The notes beneath the pieces are model-generated. The model was not told the origin of the DNA, searched no databases, and saw only the letters and a program-made list of their open reading frames with translations. 64,000 nucleotides of DNA from contig NZ_JACVPW010000013.1 in assembly GCF_018881715.1 (NCBI RefSeq), positions 248,001-312,000 of the forward strand, written 5' to 3'. Position numbers and translations under genes: made by a program. Shown here in pieces: positions 1 to 8,943 of the stretch; positions within the stretch are counted from its first letter, which is position 1, and every line of letters starts with the position of its first letter. The DNA is from Polynucleobacter parvulilacunae. Lineage in GTDB: Bacteria > Pseudomonadota > Gammaproteobacteria > Burkholderiales > Burkholderiaceae.

Positions 1-1
1 C

Positions 2-283
2 GACCCCCAGTTTAAGGATATGGATAGTCGTATTTTGCTCCGCGCTGCCTTGCAAAAAGTCCAGGCAGCAGGCTTTCAGATTGGCAACGTCGATGCCACG
101 ATTATTTGCCAGAAGCCAAAATTGGCCGATTTTTTGCCTGAAATGGTCCGTAATATTGCTGCTGATTTGGCTGTTACCCCTAGCCATGTCAATCTCAAGG
201 CTAAGACCAATGAATCCCTGGGCCATTTAGGCAGAGGCGAGGGTGTTGCCGTCCATGCGGTCGCTTTGCTCTATAAGGCCTAA
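2..283 (+). CDS. ispF: 2-C-methyl-D-erythritol 2,4-cyclodiphosphate synthase, C-terminal part
   Basis: This is the 3' part of ispF; the frame is open to the left edge and the gene starts outside the window. The visible protein begins DPQFKDMDSRILLR, matching the region in IspF enzymes after the metal-binding N-terminal half, and contains the family block KPKLADFLPEMVRNIA followed by the C-terminal KAKTNESLGHLGRGEG signature. IspF converts CDP-ME 2-phosphate to the cyclic diphosphate MEcPP in the non-mevalonate isoprenoid pathway. The first ATG in the ORF track (position 20) is internal, not the real start. ispD would be expected upstream. Family assignment is secure. Confidence 0.95.
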   Translation, partial: DPQFKDMDSRILLRAALQKVQAAGFQIGNVDATIICQKPKLADFLPEMVRNIAADLAVTPSHVNLKAKTNESLGHLGRGEGVAVHAVALLYKA

Positions 284-361
284 AAGATCCTCTAAAACCC
301 TAGGCATTGTAGAATTACGGTCTTTAGAGTGAAGTCTAAGCTTGGCAGTTTGCGGATATTC

Positions 362-448
362 GCGAGGATGGCGAAATTGGTAGACGCACCAGGTTTAGGT
401 CCTGACGCCAGAAATGGTGTGGGGGTTCGAGTCCCCCTCCTCGCACCA
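362..448 (+). tRNA. tRNA-Leu (anticodon UAG)
   Basis: An 87-nt cloverleaf with acceptor arms gcgagga/tcctcgc, a D arm containing the class II spacing, the anticodon loop tttaggt (UAG), a long variable arm, the T loop ttcgagt and an encoded CCA end. It sits alone between ispF and tig. The long variable arm and UAG anticodon identify a leucine isoacceptor. Confidence 0.96.
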
Positions 449-505
449 CAAGATTGCTACTTGGCTTGGACTTCACATTTCCAGATCTTCAATTAAGAGA
501 CGAGA

Positions 506-1843
506 ATGGCTGTGCAGATAGAAAATTTAGGTTCACTAGACCGCAAAATGACTTTGGAATTCGCTCGTGCCGATTTGGCAAAAGCGCGTGAAGCCCGTTT
601 GGCTAAAGTTGGTAAGACCATGAAAATGGCTGGCTTTCGCCCTGGCAAAGTTCCAAAAAATCTCGTTGAAAAACAACATGGCATGCAAGTGGATTTTGAA
701 CTCCAGTTTGATAAAGCTGCTGAAATGTTTTATGAGCTAGCCCAAAAAGAGGGCGTTGCATTAGCCGGTCAACCACGTCTTGAGCCAAAGAGTGAAATTG
801 ATGCTGACAAAATTGTCTTCGATGCCTTCTTTGAAGTATTGCCAGAAGTGAAGATTGGTGACTTTAGTAAAGCTGAAGTAACGAAATACACAACTGATAT
901 TGGCGAAGCTGAAATTGATCGCGCCTTAGATGTATTGCGTAAACAGCAAGTTCATTACCACCCACGTGGTGAAGCTGGCGCCCATGGCGACGGCGGTTCT
1001 AGTACTGCAGCACAAAATGGCGACCAAGTTGTTATTGACTTCGTTGGCAAGATTGATGGCATTGAGTTTGCTGGCGGCAAAGCCGAAAACTTTGAATATG
1101 TATTGGGTGAAGGCCGTATGCTTCCTGAATTTGAGGCGGCAACTTTGGGTCTCAAAGCGGGCGAAAGCAAATCATTCCCATTGAGCTTCCCAGCCGATTA
1201 CCATGGCAAAGATGTAGCAGGTAAAACGGCTGAGTTCACTATTACTGTGAAGTCAGTTAATTGGCCGCACCTCCCAGCTGTTGATGATGCATTTGCATTA
1301 TCTTTGGGTGTTGCTGAAGGTGGCGTTGCCAAAATGCGCGCTGAAGTAAAAGAAAATTTAGATCGCGAAGTAAAGCGTCGCATTACTTCTTTGTTAAAAA
1401 ATGAAGTAATGGATAAGCTCAACAGCTTGTGCGAACTCGATGTGCCTAAATCTTTGGTGGCTTCCGAGCAAGAGCGTTTGGTTGAAGGTGCTCGCCAAGA
1501 CTTAATGCAGCGTGGTGTGCCAAATGCAAAAGATGCTCCAATTCCTGCTGAGATTTTTACTGAGCAGGCTACTAAACGTGTTCGCCTTGGTTTGATCCTC
1601 AGCGAATTAGTGAAGAAGCAAAACTTGGCTGCTACTGCAGATCAAATTAAAGCTGAAATCGATGAGCAGGCCGCTACTTACGAAGATCCAAAAGAAGTGG
1701 TTCGTTGGTTCTATAGCAATCCTAGCCGTTTAAAAGACATCGAGAACCTTGTGCTTGAAGATAATGTCATTAAGTTCTTCACAACACAAGCTAAAGTAAG
1801 CGACAAAGCGGTAAGCTTTGAAGAGCTCAGCAAGCTAAACTAA
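506..1843 (+). CDS. tig: Trigger factor, ribosome-associated chaperone and PPIase
   Basis: Trigger factor docks at the ribosome exit tunnel and shields nascent chains. The ribosome-binding loop GFRPGKVP is at residues 43-50, the FKBP-type prolyl isomerase domain spans roughly residues 165-250 ([16 protein letters not shown] at its start), and the rest forms the helical C-terminal chaperone arms. The length of 445 aa is normal. The start is supported by a purine-rich stretch (aagagacgaga) just upstream of the ATG. It is followed after 34 bp by clpP and then clpX, the conserved order seen in many proteobacteria, so co-transcription with the protease genes is likely. Confidence 0.97.
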   Translation: MAVQIENLGSLDRKMTLEFARADLAKAREARLAKVGKTMKMAGFRPGKVPKNLVEKQHGMQVDFELQFDKAAEMFYELAQKEGVALAGQPRLEPKSEIDADKIVFDAFFEVLPEVKIGDFSKAEVTKYTTDIGEAEIDRALDVLRKQQVHYHPRGEAGAHGDGGSSTAAQNGDQVVIDFVGKIDGIEFAGGKAENFEYVLGEGRMLPEFEAATLGLKAGESKSFPLSFPADYHGKDVAGKTAEFTITVKSVNWPHLPAVDDAFALSLGVAEGGVAKMRAEVKENLDREVKRRITSLLKNEVMDKLNSLCELDVPKSLVASEQERLVEGARQDLMQRGVPNAKDAPIPAEIFTEQATKRVRLGLILSELVKKQNLAATADQIKAEIDEQAATYEDPKEVVRWFYSNPSRLKDIENLVLEDNVIKFFTTQAKVSDKAVSFEELSKLN

Positions 1844-1877
1844 GTCAGTCACTCATCTACCCACAAGAGGTTTCAAT

Positions 1878-2507
1878 ATGATCCACAATCATTCTCAGTC
1901 TGAAAATCTAGAACCAAAAGGCTTAGGTTTGGTTCCAATGGTGATTGAAACCTCTGGTAGGGGTGAGCGTGCTTACGATATCTACTCCAGGTTGCTGCGT
2001 GAGCGCGTAGTCTTCCTAGTTGGTGAAGTGAATGACCAAACTGCTAATTTAGTCATTGCACAGCTGCTCTTCCTGGAAAGTGAAAACCCAGATAAAGAAA
2101 TTTCTCTGTATATCAACTCCCCTGGTGGTTCAGTTTCAGCTGGCTTAGCTATTTACGACACAATGCAATTTATCAAGCCACATGTAAGTACCTTATGCAT
2201 GGGTATGGCTGCAAGTATGGGTGCATTTTTGTTGTGTGCCGGTGAGAAAGGGAAGCGTTATGCTTTGCCAAATTCACGCGTCATGATTCACCAGCCATTG
2301 GGCGGTGCGCGTGGCCAAGCTTCCGATATCGAGATTCAAGCGCGCGAGATTTTGTACTTGCGTGAGCGCCTCAACAAAATCTTGTCTGATCGCACAGGTC
2401 AAACGATTGAAACAATTGCTAAAGATACTGACCGCGACAACTTTATGTCCGCAGAGCAGGCGCAAGAGTATGGCTTGATCGACAAAGTCATCGACAAGCG
2501 TCCTTAA
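1878..2507 (+). CDS. clpP: ATP-dependent Clp protease proteolytic subunit
   Basis: ClpP forms the double-heptameric serine protease chamber fed by ClpX. The catalytic serine lies in MAASMGAF (about Ser113) and the catalytic histidine in MIHQPLGG (about His138); the SPGGSVSAG oxyanion segment precedes them. At 209 aa including a short N-terminal propeptide-like stretch it matches the family. It lies between tig and clpX with gaps of 34 and 20 bp, which fits one operon. An agagg ribosome binding site precedes the ATG. Confidence 0.97.
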   Translation: MIHNHSQSENLEPKGLGLVPMVIETSGRGERAYDIYSRLLRERVVFLVGEVNDQTANLVIAQLLFLESENPDKEISLYINSPGGSVSAGLAIYDTMQFIKPHVSTLCMGMAASMGAFLLCAGEKGKRYALPNSRVMIHQPLGGARGQASDIEIQAREILYLRERLNKILSDRTGQTIETIAKDTDRDNFMSAEQAQEYGLIDKVIDKRP

Positions 2508-2527
2508 TACACTATTAGATTACTTCC

Positions 2528-3889
2528 TTGAGTGATTCCAACACCACTAATTCAGCAGACAAAGTTCTGCATTGCTCTTTCTGCGGTAAAAGTCAGAATG
2601 AGGTTAAGAAACTCATTGCGGGCCCATCTGTTTTTATTTGCGATGAGTGCATTGATCTTTGCACCGACATAATTCAAGAAGAAATTGCCAAGCTTCCCAA
2701 GGAAGAGGGCGATGATTCACTGCCAACACCCCATCAAATACGTGAGAACTTAGATCAGTATGTCATTGGTCAAGATCATGCCAAGAAGACTCTAGCGGTT
2801 GCTGTTTATAACCACTACAAGCGCTTACAGTATTTACCTAAGCCTAAAAAAGAGAAGCTAGATAAAGATGGCAAGCCGGTTGAGGGTTCTGAGAAGAAAG
2901 AATCTAAGGTGCCGGCTAAGGCCATGGTTGATGGCGTCGAGCTAGCTAAGAGCAACATACTACTGATTGGACCAACAGGTTCAGGCAAAACATTATTGGC
3001 GCAAACATTAGCGCGTATGTTGGATGTGCCATTTGTTATGGCCGATGCAACTACACTAACTGAAGCAGGTTATGTTGGTGAAGACGTTGAAAACATCATC
3101 CAAAAACTATTACAGGCTTGTGACTACAACGTAGAAAAAGCACAACGCGGAATTGTTTATATTGACGAGATCGATAAGATCTCACGCAAGTCAGATAATC
3201 CATCGATTACTCGTGACGTTTCTGGTGAAGGTGTTCAACAGGCCTTGTTAAAGCTGGTTGAGGGTACGATGGCTTCGGTACCGCCTCAAGGTGGTCGTAA
3301 GCATCCTAATCAAGATTTCTTGCAAGTTGATACAACCAATATTTTGTTTATTTGTGGTGGCGCATTTGATGGTCTTGAGAAAGTCATTCAGCAACGTACC
3401 GCTAAAACAGGTATTGGTTTCAATGCCACTGTTCCTGGCAAGGATGATCGTGGCGTAAGCGATCTCCTGATTGAAGTAGAACCTGAGGATTTAATTAAGT
3501 TTGGTTTGATTCCAGAGTTAATCGGCCGATTACCTGTAGTTGCCACTTTGGCCCAATTGGATGAAGAGGCCTTAATTCAGATTCTGACTGAGCCTAAAAA
3601 TGCGTTGGTAAAGCAATATCAAGCGCTCTTGACTATGGAAGGCTCCGAGCTGGAAGTACGTCGTGAAGCGCTCTCTGCTATCGCTAAAAAGGCCATTGCT
3701 CGCAAAACTGGTGCTCGCGGCCTTAGATCTATTCTTGAGGGCTCATTGATGGATGTGATGTATGACCTGCCATCCCTGAAGAATGTCCAAAAAGTCGTTA
3801 TCGATGAAAGCAGTATCGCTGATGGCGGAAAACCACTTTTGGTCTACAAGCAGGATGCCGAACAGGCTGATTTGAGCAAAAAAGCCTAA
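2528..3889 (+). CDS. clpX: ATP-dependent Clp protease ATP-binding subunit ClpX
   Basis: This AAA+ unfoldase recognises substrates and threads them into ClpP. The zinc-binding domain uses Cys16, Cys19, Cys38 and Cys41. The Walker A motif GPTGSGKT is at about 148-155, the pore loop GYVGEDVE follows, and the ClpP-docking IGF loop is visible in KTGIGFNAT. Translation appears to begin at a TTG codon, since no ATG or GTG precedes MSDSNTT in frame. The protein is 453 aa, longer than the usual 420-430, because of a Lys-rich insertion (residues about 101-134) directly before the Walker A strand. A terminator follows the gene. Confidence 0.97.
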   Translation: MSDSNTTNSADKVLHCSFCGKSQNEVKKLIAGPSVFICDECIDLCTDIIQEEIAKLPKEEGDDSLPTPHQIRENLDQYVIGQDHAKKTLAVAVYNHYKRLQYLPKPKKEKLDKDGKPVEGSEKKESKVPAKAMVDGVELAKSNILLIGPTGSGKTLLAQTLARMLDVPFVMADATTLTEAGYVGEDVENIIQKLLQACDYNVEKAQRGIVYIDEIDKISRKSDNPSITRDVSGEGVQQALLKLVEGTMASVPPQGGRKHPNQDFLQVDTTNILFICGGAFDGLEKVIQQRTAKTGIGFNATVPGKDDRGVSDLLIEVEPEDLIKFGLIPELIGRLPVVATLAQLDEEALIQILTEPKNALVKQYQALLTMEGSELEVRREALSAIAKKAIARKTGARGLRSILEGSLMDVMYDLPSLKNVQKVVIDESSIADGGKPLLVYKQDAEQADLSKKA

Positions 3890-3913
3890 ATTCTTAGGGT
3901 TTTCGCTATTTTT

Positions 3914-3936
3914 GGGGCATTTTTGCCCCTTTTTTG
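3914..3936 (+). terminator. Rho-independent terminator after clpX
   Basis: A ggggca/tgcccc stem with a four-T loop is followed by seven Ts. It lies 24 bp after the clpX stop codon and ends the tig-clpP-clpX unit before the separate lon promoter. Confidence 0.88.
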
Positions 3937-3947
3937 TCTTTTTACCC

Positions 3948-3976
3948 CTTGTTTTTCTCTAAAGCCTACCCATATA
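3948..3976 (+). promoter_or_regulatory. Candidate sigma32 (heat-shock) promoter of lon
   Basis: The sequence reads CTTGTTT, 13 nt spacer, ACCCATATA. The E. coli sigma32 consensus is CTTGAAA, 11-16 nt, CCCCATNT, so this is a good match at both boxes and in spacing. It lies just after the clpX terminator and about 100 bp before the lon ATG. lon is a known sigma32 target in enterobacteria. The assignment is by eye and not experimentally supported here. Confidence 0.55.
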
Positions 3977-4077
3977 GGTAGTATGCTACTCAAGAATAAT
4001 GTCTGTATTTAGTGGCTAATAATTTGATTGCACTATTAAAGACTTTTGAGGATTGATTACTTTGGAGGATTTGCCCC

Positions 4078-6510
4078 ATGCCTGGCCACTTATTACTACC
4101 CTCTGAACCGATTCAACTACCTTTACTCCCATTAAGAGACGTAGTTGTGTTTCCTCATATGGTGATTCCACTATTCGTGGGTCGCCCCAAATCGATAAAA
4201 GCCCTCGAGGCTGCCATGGAAACTGGCAAAAATGTCCTATTGGTTGCTCAAAAGACAGCTGCTAAGGATGAACCTGTTATTGAAGATTTGTATGAGGTGG
4301 GCTGTATTGCCAATATATTGCAGATGCTCAAGTTGCCAGATGGCACTGTAAAGGTGCTTGTTGAGGGTGTTCAGCGCGCTGAAGTGAGTCAAATTGAAGA
4401 TAGCCTTGGTTACTTTAATTGTGAAGCAACCCCAACCGCTATTAACGCAATTGATGCTCATGAAACTGAGGCATTGCGTCGCGCAATCATGGCGCAGTTT
4501 GATCAATACGTAAAACTCAATAAAAAAGTGCCGCAAGAGATTCTCTCTTCATTGGGCGGCATTGATGATCCAAGTCGATTGGCTGACACCATCTGCGCGC
4601 ACTTGCCTGTAAAGCTTGAGCAAAAACAACGCTTACTGGAAATGACGGATGTTGTGCAGCGTTTAGAAAGCTTGCTTGCTGATCTTGAAAGTGAGATTGA
4701 TATTCTGCAAGTAGAGAAGCGCATTCGTGGACGCGTGAAACGTCAGATGGAAAAGAGTCAACGCGAGTACTACTTGAATGAGCAAGTCAAAGCAATTCAG
4801 AAAGAATTGGGTGAGGGTGAGGAGGGTGCCGATCTTGAGGAGCTCGAGAAGCGTATCAAGGCTGCACGCATGCCTAAGGAAGCATTGAAGAAGGCAGAAT
4901 CAGAGCTCAAGAAGCTCAAGTTGATGTCGCCGATGTCGGCTGAAGCCACTGTCATCCGCAACTTTATTGATACGCTTGTGAATCTTCCTTGGAAGAAAAA
5001 GACCAAGATCAATAATGACCTCACTAATGCTGAAAAAGTATTAGATGAAGATCACTATGGCCTTGATAAGGTCAAAGAGCGTATTTTGGAGTACCTCGCT
5101 GTACAGCAACGTGTTGATCGCGTGAAAGCGCCAATCCTTTGTTTGGTTGGCCCTCCCGGTGTTGGTAAGACATCGCTAGGTCAATCTATTGCGCGCGCTA
5201 CGAATAGAAAATTTGTGCGTATGGCTTTAGGTGGCGTTCGTGATGAATCTGAGATTCGTGGTCACCGTCGTACTTATATTGGCTCTATGCCTGGCAAAAT
5301 TTTAACTAGCCTGACTAAGGTTGGTGTGCGCAATCCATTATTCCTATTGGATGAAGTGGATAAGATGGGTATGGATTTCCGCGGCGATCCTGCAAGTGCA
5401 TTGCTTGAGGTTTTAGATCCAGAACAAAACCATACCTTCCAAGACCATTATGTAGAGGTTGATTTTGATCTCTCCGATGTAATGTTTGTTGCTACCTCAA
5501 ATTCTTTGAATATCCCAGGCCCGTTATTGGATCGACTTGAGATCATTCGTTTGGCTGGCTATACAGAGGATGAAAAAACTAGTATTGCTGTGAATTATTT
5601 GATTCCAAAGCAAGTCAAAAACAACGGCTTGAAAAAAGACGAACTCAAGATTGAAGATAGCGCTGTACGCAACATGATTCGTTACTACACCCGCGAGGCA
5701 GGTGTCCGTTCTTTAGAGCGCGAAATCAGCAAGATCTGCCGCAAAGTGGTGAAGCTGTTGCTCTTAAAGAAAGAGGCTGCGCCTGTAGTTGTTAATGCAG
5801 ACAACTTAGAGAAATTCCTCTCGGTGCGTATGTATGACTTTGGTTTGGCTGGTAAAGAAAATCAAGTGGGTCAAGTTACTGGCCTCGCGTGGACTGAAGT
5901 GGGCGGTGATTTGCTCACTATTGAAGCTGCTGTCATGCCTGGAAAAGGCGTCATCACTCGTACCGGCTCCATCGGAGATGTGATGAAAGAATCTGTTGAA
6001 GCGGCCCGTACCGTAGTTCGTTCAAGAGCAAGGCGTCTTGGTATTACGGATGAGGCTTTTGAGAAGAAGGATATTCATATTCACTTCCCCGATGGCGCAA
6101 CCCCAAAGGATGGTCCATCCGCAGGAATTGCGATCACAACTGCTTTGGTTTCTGTGTTTACGGGCATTCCAATTCGCTCAGACGTTGCGATGACTGGTGA
6201 AATCACTTTACGTGGCGAGGTATTGCCGATTGGTGGTTTAAAGGAAAAGCTCCTGGCGGCACATCGTGGTGGTATTAAGCTGGCTTTAATTCCGGAAGAA
6301 AACGTGAAGGATCTTATTGATATCCCAGATAACGTCAAAAATGCGATTGAGATTATTCCGGTACGCTGGATTGATAAGGTTCTTGAATTGGCACTAGAGC
6401 GTATGCCTGAAGCCTTGCCGGACCCTACGCCGGAAGAGCTTGCTAAAAAGGCTGCTGAAGCTAGTAAGGTAAGTGAAAAGGGTGCCTCAGCAGACGTTCT
6501 TAAGCACTGA
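4078..6510 (+). CDS. lon: ATP-dependent serine protease Lon
   Basis: Lon degrades misfolded and regulatory proteins in the cytoplasm. The N-terminal LON substrate-binding domain begins with LPLLPLRDVVVFPHMVIPL. The AAA+ module carries Walker A GPPGVGKTSLG, and the Ser-Lys protease domain holds PKDGPSAG with the catalytic serine at about 681 and the partner lysine in GGLKEKLLAAHRGG. At 810 aa it is of normal size; the C-terminal tail is Ala/Lys-rich. It stands as its own transcription unit with a heat-shock-like promoter upstream and a large hairpin downstream. In enterobacteria hupB follows lon, but here a tRNA-Val gene does. Confidence 0.98.
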   Translation: MPGHLLLPSEPIQLPLLPLRDVVVFPHMVIPLFVGRPKSIKALEAAMETGKNVLLVAQKTAAKDEPVIEDLYEVGCIANILQMLKLPDGTVKVLVEGVQRAEVSQIEDSLGYFNCEATPTAINAIDAHETEALRRAIMAQFDQYVKLNKKVPQEILSSLGGIDDPSRLADTICAHLPVKLEQKQRLLEMTDVVQRLESLLADLESEIDILQVEKRIRGRVKRQMEKSQREYYLNEQVKAIQKELGEGEEGADLEELEKRIKAARMPKEALKKAESELKKLKLMSPMSAEATVIRNFIDTLVNLPWKKKTKINNDLTNAEKVLDEDHYGLDKVKERILEYLAVQQRVDRVKAPILCLVGPPGVGKTSLGQSIARATNRKFVRMALGGVRDESEIRGHRRTYIGSMPGKILTSLTKVGVRNPLFLLDEVDKMGMDFRGDPASALLEVLDPEQNHTFQDHYVEVDFDLSDVMFVATSNSLNIPGPLLDRLEIIRLAGYTEDEKTSIAVNYLIPKQVKNNGLKKDELKIEDSAVRNMIRYYTREAGVRSLEREISKICRKVVKLLLLKKEAAPVVVNADNLEKFLSVRMYDFGLAGKENQVGQVTGLAWTEVGGDLLTIEAAVMPGKGVITRTGSIGDVMKESVEAARTVVRSRARRLGITDEAFEKKDIHIHFPDGATPKDGPSAGIAITTALVSVFTGIPIRSDVAMTGEITLRGEVLPIGGLKEKLLAAHRGGIKLALIPEENVKDLIDIPDNVKNAIEIIPVRWIDKVLELALERMPEALPDPTPEELAKKAAEASKVSEKGASADVLKH

Positions 6511-6515
6511 AAATA

Positions 6516-6575
6516 GGGTGATTTTTCGCTAAATTCTCCTCTGTCAATGAGGTCGGTTTAGCGGAAAATCCACCC
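6516..6575 (+). other. Long imperfect hairpin downstream of lon
   Basis: The arms gggtgatttttcgctaaa and tttagcggaaaatccaccc pair over 18 bp with one bulged C and one G-U pair. The 23-nt interior contains a second small stem cctc/gagg with a 7-nt loop. The structure begins 6 nt after the lon stop codon and ends 41 nt before tRNA-Val. There is no T-run after it, so it is not a textbook intrinsic terminator. A transcript-end stabiliser or RNase processing site is possible; the function is unknown. Confidence 0.6.
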
Positions 6576-6616
6576 AAATTCCACGCTTAGGTTACAATCT
6601 TAGCTGTAATAATTTG

Positions 6617-6692
6617 GGGCGCTTAGCTCAGTTGGTAGAGCGTCTGCCTTACACGCAGAATGTCGGGAGTTCGAGCCTCTCAGCGCCCACCA
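6617..6692 (+). tRNA. tRNA-Val (anticodon UAC)
   Basis: A 76-nt cloverleaf with acceptor gggcgct/agcgccc, D arm gctcagttggtagagc, anticodon loop reading TAC, T loop ttcgagc and encoded CCA. A TACAAT hexamer about 18 bp upstream could serve as a -10 element, but no good -35 accompanies it. Confidence 0.96.
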
Positions 6693-6799
6693 AACTATTG
6701 CATATGATTCTTTCTAAGCCTACTCAGGCATTTCAATACCCCCAAGCTACACCCCTAGTACACTCGTGGTATTGATCCTTTTTACTAGCGAACTTTTAC

Positions 6800-8263
6800 A
6801 TGTTTGATACTGTCCGTAAACACCAACGCATTTTGCAGTTTGTTTTAATGCTTTTAATTGTTCCGTCTTTTGCATTCTTCGGAATCTCAAGCTATTCCAG
6901 TTTCTTGGATAAAGAGACAGATCTTGTCAAAATCAATGGCAAACCTATTACAGCGCAAGAAGTCGACTCTGCCGCTAAGCGTCAAGCAGAGCGTGTCGGT
7001 GGTAATGCGCAGATAGCGCAAAGTCTCCAATTTAGACAAGCAATACTGAATGAGTTATTGCAGCAACGCATCCTCGGTTTTGCTGTTAGTGACTTACGTT
7101 TGCAAGTTGGCAAAGAAGCGCTAGTGAAGAGCCTGCAAAATATTCCGCAAATTCGTGCTTTATATAAGCAAGACGGAAGTTTTGATGACACACGTTTTAA
7201 ACAACTTTTGGCTAGCAATGGCTTAAACGAAGAACAGTTTTACGCAAGCCAAGCTTTTGATCTCAAAATCAGTCAGCTTGTTAACTCAGTAGCCCGTACA
7301 GAAATCGGCAGCCCAAAATTATCTGAAATCGTTTCAACCCTTTATGAGACTGAGCGCCAAGTTCAGGCTTTATCGTTTGATGCGAAAGATTACTTGTCTA
7401 AGGTCAATCCATCCCAAGAAGACCTCCAGGCTTTCTATAACGCCAACGCTAAGCTCTTTGAGAGTCCAGAGTACGTTGATGTTGAGTACATTGTTCTCAA
7501 GGCTGATCCAAAAGAAGATTCAAAGGTGTTTAGTGAAAAAGCCGACCAATTTGCAAATATGACTTATGACCAGTCGGATAGTCTTAAGCCGGCTGCTGAT
7601 AAATTAAAACTTAGCGTGCAGACTCAAAAAGGTGTTACTCGCTCTGGTGCAACCGGCGTTACAAAAGATCACCCATTAGCCAATCCGAAGGTGGTTCAAT
7701 CTTTGTTTGGTGATGAAGCCGTTAAGAACAAGCGCAATATTGAAGCCGTACAAACATCTCCGGGTGTTTTTGTTTCTGCTCGAGTGGTGACTTTTCACCC
7801 AGCGCAAATTCTGCCTTATAAAGATGTTGCCTCAGAGGTTAAACGTCAGGTAAGTCAACGTATGGCTGAAAAGCTAGCTGTGTCTGCCGCTGCTGATCGT
7901 TTTGCTGCTTTGGAAAAAGATCCCAAAATCGCAGTAGGATTTGCTAGCCCAATTTGGGTGTCTCGTAACAAGCCAGGAAACTTAGTGGGTGGGGCGCTTG
8001 ATGATGTGATGTCGGTTAATCCAGATAAATTCCCTGCGGTTGTTTCAGTTCAAAACCCAGGAGTCGGCATGATTTTGTATCGCGTTGATCAGGTACGTCA
8101 GCCTAGCGGTGTTGATGCCAAGGTGCATAAAGCACAAGCTCAGCAAATCCAAGCCTTAGCGGCCCAGTCTGAATTTGCGGGCTTTATGGCTTACTGGCGT
8201 GATGTCGCTGGAGTTAAAGTCATCAACCCCCTTAAGCCACCATCATCTGGCTCCGGTAGTTAA
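6800..8263 (+). CDS. ppiD: PpiD-like inner-membrane periplasmic chaperone lacking the parvulin domain
   Basis: The N-terminus MFDTVRKHQRILQFVLMLLIVPSFAFFG gives a short cytoplasmic tail and one membrane anchor (residues about 13-33), followed by a SurA-type N-terminal chaperone domain (KINGKPITAQEVDSAAKRQ). This is the PpiD architecture, which assists outer-membrane and periplasmic protein folding at the Sec translocon. The protein is 487 aa whereas PpiD is usually over 600. The roughly 100-residue parvulin domain expected after EYIVLKAD is absent: the chain passes directly into the segment SLKPAADKLKL that normally follows it. The lon-to-ppiD neighbourhood is conserved in proteobacteria. Naming is by family similarity; PPIase activity should not be assumed. 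Confidence 0.85.
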   Translation: MFDTVRKHQRILQFVLMLLIVPSFAFFGISSYSSFLDKETDLVKINGKPITAQEVDSAAKRQAERVGGNAQIAQSLQFRQAILNELLQQRILGFAVSDLRLQVGKEALVKSLQNIPQIRALYKQDGSFDDTRFKQLLASNGLNEEQFYASQAFDLKISQLVNSVARTEIGSPKLSEIVSTLYETERQVQALSFDAKDYLSKVNPSQEDLQAFYNANAKLFESPEYVDVEYIVLKADPKEDSKVFSEKADQFANMTYDQSDSLKPAADKLKLSVQTQKGVTRSGATGVTKDHPLANPKVVQSLFGDEAVKNKRNIEAVQTSPGVFVSARVVTFHPAQILPYKDVASEVKRQVSQRMAEKLAVSAAADRFAALEKDPKIAVGFASPIWVSRNKPGNLVGGALDDVMSVNPDKFPAVVSVQNPGVGMILYRVDQVRQPSGVDAKVHKAQAQQIQALAAQSEFAGFMAYWRDVAGVKVINPLKPPSSGSGS

Positions 8264-8269
8264 CTAGAG

Positions 8270-8941
8270 TTATTTGTTCTTAAGTAGTGTTTGATATGGG
8301 GCCATTGCGCCCCATACGTTTCTAAAGAGAATGCTTTGTGCCTTCTCATTTGGATGCATACGATCTGCTTGAAATAAGTTGATATCAGCAGCTACACCCT
8401 TTAGAAAGAATGGAAGTAGTTCAACTTGCTCTTGACGAGCAAGTTTTGGATATAGCTCTTGAAATTGCCTGGTGTATTCCTGCCCATAATTGGGTGGAAT
8501 TTGCATGCCAAATAATAGAACCTTTGCCCCTGAGACTTTGCTCAACTGAATCATCTTGCGCAAATTTTTATCTGACTCTTGAATTGATAGTCCACGTAGA
8601 GCATCGTTTGCACCGAGTTCCAAAAGAACAATTCCGGGCTTTTTTTGCTCTAAGAGCTTTGGTAATCTAGCCAAGCCACCGGAACTTGTTTCCCCGCTAA
8701 TGCTGGCATTAAAGACAGTCCAAGGGCTTGATTCTTTTTGGAGTTGGCCCTCAAGCATCCTTACCCAGCCGGTACCACGTGCCAATCCATATTCTGCAGA
8801 GAGGCTATCACCCATAACCAAAATAACAGGATTGGCCTGGGCTCGTGTGCCAAATGGAATAAGCAGGCAAAATAGCGTCAATGCCATTGATATGGTTATC
8901 GATTTTTTACCTAAGCCGTTCAACCAGTGCAATTGAATCAT
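8270..8941 (-). CDS. tesA: SGNH-family arylesterase / lysophospholipase (TesA-like)
   Basis: A secreted esterase of the TesA type acting on acyl esters and thioesters in the periplasm. Block I is GDSLSAEYG with the nucleophilic serine at about residue 46, block II contains SGETSSGG, block III is GANDALRG, and block V is DRMHPNEKA with the Asp-His pair. The N-terminus MIQLHWLNGLGKKS followed by a hydrophobic run ending TRAQA looks like a cleavable signal peptide; the first Met is preferred because it supplies the basic region. It is convergent with ppiD (6 bp gap) and divergent from ybbA, as in E. coli tesA/ybbA. Confidence 0.9.
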   Translation of the reverse strand: MIQLHWLNGLGKKSITISMALTLFCLLIPFGTRAQANPVILVMGDSLSAEYGLARGTGWVRMLEGQLQKESSPWTVFNASISGETSSGGLARLPKLLEQKKPGIVLLELGANDALRGLSIQESDKNLRKMIQLSKVSGAKVLLFGMQIPPNYGQEYTRQFQELYPKLARQEQVELLPFFLKGVAADINLFQADRMHPNEKAQSILFRNVWGAMAPYQTLLKNK

Positions 8942-8943
8942 CT

